A DNA stretch of 64,000 bases from Hydrocarboniphaga daqingensis (lineage in GTDB: Bacteria > Pseudomonadota > Gammaproteobacteria > Nevskiales > Nevskiaceae). Where the stretch lies: positions 124,001-188,000 of the forward strand of contig NZ_FQWZ01000008.1 in assembly GCF_900129825.1 (NCBI RefSeq), in the 5' to 3' direction. Positions 58,707-64,000 of the stretch are shown one piece after another. Under the pieces are notes generated by a model that did not search any database, was not told where the DNA came from, and was given only the letters and a program-made list of their open reading frames with translations. Numbering within the stretch: position 1 is the first letter of the stretch; each line of letters opens with the position of its first letter. The translations under genes were made by a program, and so were the position numbers.

Positions 58707-60980
58707 TCAGCGCGTGGCACTGGCGTCGTACCAGATCGGCGAGGCCCAAGCGCGCTCTTCGATCGTGTTGAATGTGCGCGTGCCGCGAAAACGCCCCGGC
58801 TCGCCGCTGACCGCGCAGCAGCCTTCGAAGCCGCGCAGTCCGCTGTCGGCGGCGAATTCGCCGTTGGCCGGGTCGATCCGGCTGCAGTCGACCGGCTGGC
58901 TCTGGCACAGCCGCTCACTCCACCTGCAACTTGGGATTTCGACCGCACGGGCGTAGTAGAACGCATCGCGGGACGACGCGAAGTCGGAGTCGCTCCAGAC
59001 CGCGCACAGCTGCTCGGGATGGCGGCCGACCGCGAGGCTGCAATCGCGCGTCGACGGCAGTTGCACCGGCTCGCTGGTGCGCGCGATGCCGCTGAACACC
59101 TGCACCTTGGGCTGACGCGCCGCATCGATATAGCCCTTGACCAGATCGAGCCGCTGCAGCGGCGCGCCGGGATTGCGGCCACCGGCATCCTGCATCGCCC
59201 ACACCGCGATCTGCGGTGCGGTGCGGCCCGGTGGCGCGGGCGGCAAGGCGCCGCCCATGCGTGCACCTCGCAGGCCTTGGTCGATCAAGTCGTCGCCGCG
59301 CGCGAGGCGCTGGCAGATGTCGCCCGGCAGCGGGTCCCAGCTGGCAAAGCTGCGGATGCGCATCCGTGGTCCGGAGGTCGCAAACGTTTCGCCGCGATGC
59401 ACCGCATTCCAGATATCGCCGCGCGTGTTCTGTTCGGCCCAGACACCGGCCAGTCCGCCTGGGTTGAACGCCCGCGCACGATCCAGAAACTGGCGATTGC
59501 TGCAGGCGGCTGGATCGTGCGGGTCTTCGCGTGCGTTGTCGCAGCTCCACAGGCCGAGCTGGTCGCTGGGTTCGTCATCGAGTACGCCGCCGTGGCCGCC
59601 CCAGCCGACTTCGTCGACATATCCCGCGACGCCGTTGTGCGTGTCCGACGAGCCGATGAAGCCCATCTGGTACGGATTGATGCCGCCGAGTTCCTGCTTG
59701 ACGCGCAAGCCTTCCGCCAGCGCGTTGCGGACCATGTCGAGCGGCGCCGTGCAGTTGACGCTAGGGCCGGAGCCGCCATTAGGGCCGACGGTCTGGCACG
59801 GTGCCACGGCGTAGGTCGGCTGCTGGCGCAAGCCGCAAAATGGCGGATCGCGGCCCGGATCGCCGCTGCAATAGCGCGCGCAAACGGGCGGGTCGGTCGG
59901 CAGCCCGGTGCAAACGCTCTTGGCCAGTTCGAACGTGCACGCGTCTTCCTCGCCTTGCAGATACGGGCCTTCCAGGCCGGCGGCGCATTCTGAGTTGCCC
60001 TTGTGCTGGTGGATTTCGATCGAGCGATCCATGTCGGCGCGCAGCTGCGCGTCGCTGCGCGTCAGCGTCAGGCCGTCGCGGCCGACGGGCAGACCGGTCT
60101 GAGGGTCCGGCGGCAGAAACATGCGCCCGTCGGACAGATTGGCGCTGTGCGGGATCGTCAGCGCGCGGCAGCCATCGGCCTCGACGCAGTGGTCGCGCAA
60201 ATGGTCGAACAGCCGCCACTCATCGTTGGTGTTGTTGTCGATCAGCAGGTCGGTGATCTGCTCCGACCCGAACACGTCGGCGGGCAGCGCATCGCCGAGA
60301 AACAGCACGTTACGATGCAGCATCTGGCCGGTTTTCTGCGACGTGTACTCGTAGCCGTGCAGCGTCGTGAATGTGCAGGGCTGGTTTTCTTCGTCGGTGA
60401 TGCGGATCTGGTTCTGCCAGGCGATACGCGGCAGCGGCAACACGGTCAGGCCGGTCAGCAACACTTGCGTGGCGAACGGCGTATCGCCATTGACCAGCGC
60501 GTTGATGTTGCGCCGGGTGTTCTGGCCGATCAGATTGCAGGCCGGATTGACGCCCGATGGCAGCGCGCCACCGGCCTCGCAGATCGTCGAGAACTCGCCC
60601 AGGTATTCGGCATGGTCGGTGACAGCCGTGAAGTCGAGCGGACGGTCGAGCTGGATCTGGCGCGTCGCGGTATTCGGATCGGCATCGCCTGAAGGCAGGC
60701 CCGCGACCTCGCCCTTGGCGAACCGATACGCTTCACGCGGACCGTTGATCGAGTTGAAGAAGTAGGCGTCGAACGAGTCGCTGGTATGGATATGCAAGTC
60801 GCCGAAGTACGCGTTCTTATGCCCAGCGACGCGATTGCTGCAGCCGCCGTCGGGGAGCGGTGTCGGCGCGACTGCCTCAATCGGCGCCGTCGGCGAATTG
60901 GCAGCGCCGCAAGCCGACAGCGCCAGCGCGATCGCCGTCGTCATCGTCATTGATCTGAGCAGAGCAGGGGTCTGGATCAT
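58707..60980 (-). CDS. DUF3604 lipoprotein with PHP-like metal motifs
   Basis: The 757-residue product carries a lipoprotein signal ending ALSAC (Cys24) and belongs to the DUF3604 family, which resembles PHP-fold metal-dependent phosphoesterases. Metal motifs are GDLHIHT (His63, His65), VTDHAEY (Asp122-His123) and GSSDTHNGV further on. I count 25 cysteines, 24 besides the lipobox, suggesting many disulfides in the periplasm. ATG 60980 with GGGAG ten bases before is preferred over TTG 60989. It is five bases after the HupE-like gene. Substrate unknown. Confidence 0.85.
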   Translation of the reverse strand: MIQTPALLRSMTMTTAIALALSACGAANSPTAPIEAVAPTPLPDGGCSNRVAGHKNAYFGDLHIHTSDSFDAYFFNSINGPREAYRFAKGEVAGLPSGDADPNTATRQIQLDRPLDFTAVTDHAEYLGEFSTICEAGGALPSGVNPACNLIGQNTRRNINALVNGDTPFATQVLLTGLTVLPLPRIAWQNQIRITDEENQPCTFTTLHGYEYTSQKTGQMLHRNVLFLGDALPADVFGSEQITDLLIDNNTNDEWRLFDHLRDHCVEADGCRALTIPHSANLSDGRMFLPPDPQTGLPVGRDGLTLTRSDAQLRADMDRSIEIHQHKGNSECAAGLEGPYLQGEEDACTFELAKSVCTGLPTDPPVCARYCSGDPGRDPPFCGLRQQPTYAVAPCQTVGPNGGSGPSVNCTAPLDMVRNALAEGLRVKQELGGINPYQMGFIGSSDTHNGVAGYVDEVGWGGHGGVLDDEPSDQLGLWSCDNAREDPHDPAACSNRQFLDRARAFNPGGLAGVWAEQNTRGDIWNAVHRGETFATSGPRMRIRSFASWDPLPGDICQRLARGDDLIDQGLRGARMGGALPPAPPGRTAPQIAVWAMQDAGGRNPGAPLQRLDLVKGYIDAARQPKVQVFSGIARTSEPVQLPSTRDCSLAVGRHPEQLCAVWSDSDFASSRDAFYYARAVEIPSCRWSERLCQSQPVDCSRIDPANGEFAADSGLRGFEGCCAVSGEPGRFRGTRTFNTIEERAWASPIWYDASATR

Positions 60981-60985
60981 CACCG

Positions 60986-62026
60986 TCAAGCTCCCAAAAT
61001 CAGCGTGAGTCTTTGCAGGAACCAGGCAGCCGACAGGGCGCCGATCATCGTCAGCGGCAGGCGTCGCAGCAGGGGCGGCGGCGATGCGTGGCGCAGCAAG
61101 CGCAACGCGATCAGCGCCGAGGCTGCAAACAGCAGCTGTCCGATCTCGACGCCAACGTTAAACAGCAGCAGCGCCCACAGCTGCGCCCCGTCCGGCAGGC
61201 CGGTTTGCTGCAAGCCGCCGGCAAAACCCAGCCCGTGCAGCAGCCCGAATACGAACGCGATCAGCCACGGTTGGCGCTGACTCAGGGTGGTAAGCGGCAG
61301 CGCGCCACGTGACAGCTCCACGGCCAGCAGCAAGATCGACGCGGCGATCAGTGCTTCGACGCTGGCCGATGGCAGTGACAGACCAGCGAGCACGGCCAGC
61401 GCCATCGTCAGGCTGTGCGCCAGCGTGAAGGCAGTGATCGTGGCCAGCAGCGGCCGTAGCGGCACTGCGCCATCGGTGGGTGCGCGAGCACGAACCAACA
61501 GCAGCAAGCACAGCACGAACAGCAGATGATCCCAGCCGCCCAGTACGTGCTCAATGCCGATCGGCAGATAAGCGCCCAGCGTGGTCGTCGGTGATGCGAC
61601 GCCGGGGTCGCCGATGTCGATGCGGGCATGGTCGCGGTTGACCGCGTAATCGACGCGTGTGCCATCGGCGCGCCGCAGCGATACCAGCCCGTCAGGTACC
61701 AGCGCGCTGAATCCGTTGATCTTCAGGGCGCGCCCGCTGAGTCCACCGCTGCATTGCAGTGCAAGGCTCTGCAACAGACTGTCGCCTTGGGCGTCGATAC
61801 GCGCGCCGGGAAGGGGCTGACACGCGGGCTCGATGTCGAGCTCGATCGCGGCGACATCGCCGCTGCGGAACTGCGGCAGCTTCAGCCGTAGTTCGACACG
61901 TCCATCGGCGTGTTCGTCGATGCCGGCGAAGAACGGCCGGATCTCATGACCGTGGGCGGGGCTCGCGACGGCCATCAGCAAGGTGGCGATCAAGCCGGTG
62001 ACGCCGCGCATCGGGCGCGACGTCAT
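60986..62026 (-). CDS. HupE/UreJ-like membrane protein with N-terminal periplasmic domain
   Basis: The 346-residue product has a signal sequence (cleavage near HG-HE at 26), a soluble beta-rich region (27-150), and seven or so membrane helices (152-345). Conserved histidines typical of the family are His160 (GIEH), His167 (GGWDHLLF), His204 (FTLAHS) and His264 (FGLLHGLGFA). HupE/UreJ proteins are linked to nickel uptake, but this long secreted variant is of unknown role. The start overlaps the PpiC stop by four bases. It is located in the inner membrane. Confidence 0.82.
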   Translation of the reverse strand: MTSRPMRGVTGLIATLLMAVASPAHGHEIRPFFAGIDEHADGRVELRLKLPQFRSGDVAAIELDIEPACQPLPGARIDAQGDSLLQSLALQCSGGLSGRALKINGFSALVPDGLVSLRRADGTRVDYAVNRDHARIDIGDPGVASPTTTLGAYLPIGIEHVLGGWDHLLFVLCLLLLVRARAPTDGAVPLRPLLATITAFTLAHSLTMALAVLAGLSLPSASVEALIAASILLLAVELSRGALPLTTLSQRQPWLIAFVFGLLHGLGFAGGLQQTGLPDGAQLWALLLFNVGVEIGQLLFAASALIALRLLRHASPPPLLRRLPLTMIGALSAAWFLQRLTLILGA

Positions 62027-62874
62027 GACGCGTCGCCGGCTTGATAGACCACGTCGTAGCGCGCGCGTAGTGCGTCGAGTGCGCGACGGTTGGCTTGTTC
62101 GCGACGCGCTTGACGGCAGTCGATCAACACTTGGCGACGCACAGTGTCCAGACTCGCAGGGCGCCACGGCTGGCGTTCGATGACGCGCACGCGATGCAAG
62201 CCCAGCGCGCTGGTGATCGGCGTCGACCAAGCGCCGATCGGCTGCTCAGAAACGACTTTTGCAAAGGCCGAACCGAAGTGTCGCTGCAGATCGGCCTGGC
62301 TTTGCCGTAACCAGCGCGTGCCGCCCGGTAGCGGGTCACTGAGTGCATCCAGATCCGGTGCGTCGTGCAGCAGCGCCACGTTCAGTGCCGCAAGCCGCTG
62401 CTCGACGCTGATGCCGGCTGGTTGCGCGCGGCTGATGAAAACCTGCTCGAACGACATCCTGGCCGGTTCACCGTAGCGTTCCGCGTGCTGGTCCAGCCAC
62501 TGCTGCAGGTCAGCTTCGGTGGGTTCGTCGATGGGGTGCGTGTCTTCAAGCAGAAAGCGCAGCTTCTGCTGCAGTTCGCGGCGCACGATGGGGTCGGACT
62601 CATGCAGCCGCAGCGCCAGCGCCTCGCGTACCAGCACCTCGTCGTCGATCCAGCGCTGCGCCAGTGCATCGAGTTCGGTGGCGTCGGGCAGACGTCCGCT
62701 GGCTTCGCGGAAGCGCTGTTCCAGTTCCAGCCGCTGCGCGGCCGGCACGACGATCCGCGTCGCCGCCGTGGCACCGGGTGTACGCGGCCATAGCGCTTGC
62801 ACGCCGAGCAGCAGCGCGCCCAGCAGTAGAAACTGCGGTAGCGGATCGGACAGCCAGCGGCGCAGCCGGGTCAT
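62023..62874 (-). CDS. PpiC-type peptidyl-prolyl isomerase, membrane-anchored
   Basis: The 283-residue product has one N-terminal membrane helix (about 13-30), a SurA-like helical N-domain (about 40-125) and a parvulin-like domain (about 130-245, including FEQVFISRAQPAG and GAWSTPITSALGLHRVRV). It probably folds periplasmic or outer-membrane clients, perhaps products of this operon. It starts 12 bases after the sulfatase and overlaps the HupE-like gene by four bases. Confidence 0.82.
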   Translation of the reverse strand: MTRLRRWLSDPLPQFLLLGALLLGVQALWPRTPGATAATRIVVPAAQRLELEQRFREASGRLPDATELDALAQRWIDDEVLVREALALRLHESDPIVRRELQQKLRFLLEDTHPIDEPTEADLQQWLDQHAERYGEPARMSFEQVFISRAQPAGISVEQRLAALNVALLHDAPDLDALSDPLPGGTRWLRQSQADLQRHFGSAFAKVVSEQPIGAWSTPITSALGLHRVRVIERQPWRPASLDTVRRQVLIDCRQARREQANRRALDALRARYDVVYQAGDAS

Positions 62875-62886
62875 CGCGCGCGTCGA

Positions 62887-64000
62887 CTACAGCTGGAACA
62901 TCAGCGTCGGTCCCGGATGCTCGCGGCCATCGTCGAAGCCGATCTCATCCTCGATCAGCGCATTGATCTTGGCATTCAGCGCCAGGATCAGCTCGCGATG
63001 TGCTTCGGGCTCGTGCGCGAGATTGGTGATCTCGTCCGGGTCGGTCTGCGTGTCGTACAGCTCCAACTCGTTATGCGCCAGCAGCGTCTGCCAGTCCTTC
63101 GGTACGTGGTGCTGGTCGGGCCGGAAGTAGCGCGCGAACTTGTAGCGGCCGTCGTGTACGCCGCGGAACAGGCCGGGATGGTCGAGCCGCGGCGATAGCC
63201 GCCCTTGCGCAAGGTTGGCTTTGATCAGCGACAGCCATGTCGCGTCTTCGCCGCGCTTGAAGATCGCCGCTGCGGCTTCCGGGTCGACGTAGAGCATCGT
63301 GTTGTAGTCATACAGCAGGCCTTTGTCGTCGCGTGCTGTGCGCGCCTTGGCATCGGCAAGCGCCGGCGTCAGATCGACGCCTTTCAGCGCGGGGTAGCGC
63401 GCCTGGCGCTGTGCATCGTCGACGCCGGCCACGCTCAGCAAGGTCGGCAGCAAGTCGATCGGTCCGGCCAGTGCTTGTGTCTGAATGCCGCTGCGATAGG
63501 CCGGGTGGCGCACGATCAACGGCACGCGCACGTTTTCCTTGTACATGGTCGGGCCTTTCTGACGCAGCCCGTGCGCACCGAGCATGTCGCCATGGTCGGC
63601 GGTGTAGACGATCACCGTGTTGTCGTCCAAGCCCAGCTTCTGCAGCGTGTCGAGCACGGTCATCGCATGCGCGTCGACGTCGCGGATACAGTTGTAGTAA
63701 TAGCTCTGGTAGCGCCGCCAGCGGCGCTCGTCATCGCGGTCGATGCGGCCGTACAACGCGTTGCAGAACTCGACGTACGAGCGCTGCGCCCAGGGCTTGG
63801 TGGTCAGATCGTCGGCGTAATAGCTGCGCGGCAGCGGAAGATCCCAGTCGGTCTTGTAGACCCCTTCGGCCGGCGGCGGTGCCAGTGGCGACAGAAAGTC
63901 GCGGTGGAGTCGCGTGCGCGTTTGCTGGAGGTCGACATCGTCGAAGAACACGATGTCGTGGGGGTTGACGAAGTTGACCGCCAGCAGCCACGGTTGGTCG
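62887..64000 (-). CDS. Sulfatase (type I), C-terminal part; gene begins beyond the window
   Basis: The partial product is at least 371 residues and belongs to the formylglycine-dependent sulfatase/alkaline-phosphatase superfamily. Visible segments are VNFVNPHD, DNTVIVYTADHGDMLGAHGLRQKGPTMYKENVRVPLIVRHP with its key YTADHGD, GPIDLLPTLLSVAGV and the C-terminal LYDTQTDPDEITNLA. The frame is open to base 64000 with no start. The active-site Cys/Ser is expected upstream of the window, so formylglycine maturation cannot be judged. It is first (or early) in the eight-gene block. Confidence 0.85.
   Translation of the reverse strand, partial: DQPWLLAVNFVNPHDIVFFDDVDLQQTRTRLHRDFLSPLAPPPAEGVYKTDWDLPLPRSYYADDLTTKPWAQRSYVEFCNALYGRIDRDDERRWRRYQSYYYNCIRDVDAHAMTVLDTLQKLGLDDNTVIVYTADHGDMLGAHGLRQKGPTMYKENVRVPLIVRHPAYRSGIQTQALAGPIDLLPTLLSVAGVDDAQRQARYPALKGVDLTPALADAKARTARDDKGLLYDYNTMLYVDPEAAAAIFKRGEDATWLSLIKANLAQGRLSPRLDHPGLFRGVHDGRYKFARYFRPDQHHVPKDWQTLLAHNELELYDTQTDPDEITNLAHEPEAHRELILALNAKINALIEDEIGFDDGREHPGPTLMFQL

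Overview
The window is 64 kb of high-GC, densely coded chromosome from a Gram-negative bacterium, almost certainly a gammaproteobacterium. The evidence is the Tol-Pal envelope operon followed by queE-queC and tRNA-Lys, the rpsP-rimM-trmD-rplS operon, LpxH, both AcnA and AcnB, and a suf operon led by a three-cysteine Rrf2 regulator of the type known from Xanthomonas relatives. MetZ and the Thermus-like short ThrC fit a Xanthomonadales/Nevskiales-like lineage, but that placement is inference. I see no phage, insertion sequence, integrase or CRISPR array.

Layout. 1-5.3 kb (+): end of tolR, tolA, tolB, pal, cpoB, queE, queC. 5.4-6.6 kb: tRNA-Lys, then about 1 kb with only one candidate small gene. 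6.6-12.2 kb (+): trpA-accD-folC-dedD-recJ, a chain with three overlapping junctions and a one-base gap between folC and dedD. 12.2-15.3 kb (-): a sensor protein with degenerate GGDEF and EAL domains. 15.5-20.9 kb (-): suf operon (regulator, sufB, a 4-oxalocrotonate-tautomerase-like gene, sufC, sufD, sufS). 20.9-27.9 kb (-): a DUF885 lipoprotein, acnA and acnB. 28-30.2 kb (-): CorB/YfjD-like and YpjD-like membrane proteins, facing 30.3-35.1 kb (+): an MBL phosphodiesterase-like gene, ffh, a TlpA-like thioredoxin and rpsP-rimM-trmD-rplS. 35.3-37.2 kb (+): htpG behind a clear sigma-32-type promoter. 37.2-39.4 kb (-): NlpC/P60 lipoprotein, small GST, trxB. 39.6-48.6 kb (+): sorbosone-dehydrogenase-like protein, alaC-hom-thrC, cvpA-purF, metZ, DoxX-like protein. 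48.8-49.9 kb (+): SWIB protein and DUF455 ferritin-like protein. 50-53 kb (-): dusA-ppiA-ppiB-lpxH. 53.2 kb (+): nitroreductase. 53.8-64 kb (-): a compact eight-gene block (sulfatase, PpiC, HupE/UreJ-like, DUF3604 lipoprotein, SDR, two long GST paralogues, alkylsulfatase-type MBL lipoprotein).

Most of the window is housekeeping: envelope constriction, queuosine precursor synthesis, fatty acid, folate, threonine, methionine and purine synthesis, Fe-S assembly and the aconitases that use the clusters, ribosome maturation and protein folding. The least explained part is the eight-gene block at the right edge. It joins two unrelated sulfatase-type hydrolases, two GST-like proteins, an oxidoreductase and an export/folding module in one transcription unit, and it is the best candidate for an undescribed pathway. 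Other points of note: an extra tautomerase in the suf operon; gene order suggesting that the common accD-folC-dedD-cvpA-purF-metZ cluster has been broken and its halves separated by about 34 kb; a lipoprotein form of CpoB; and clear promoter-like elements for suf, rpsP, htpG and alaC.
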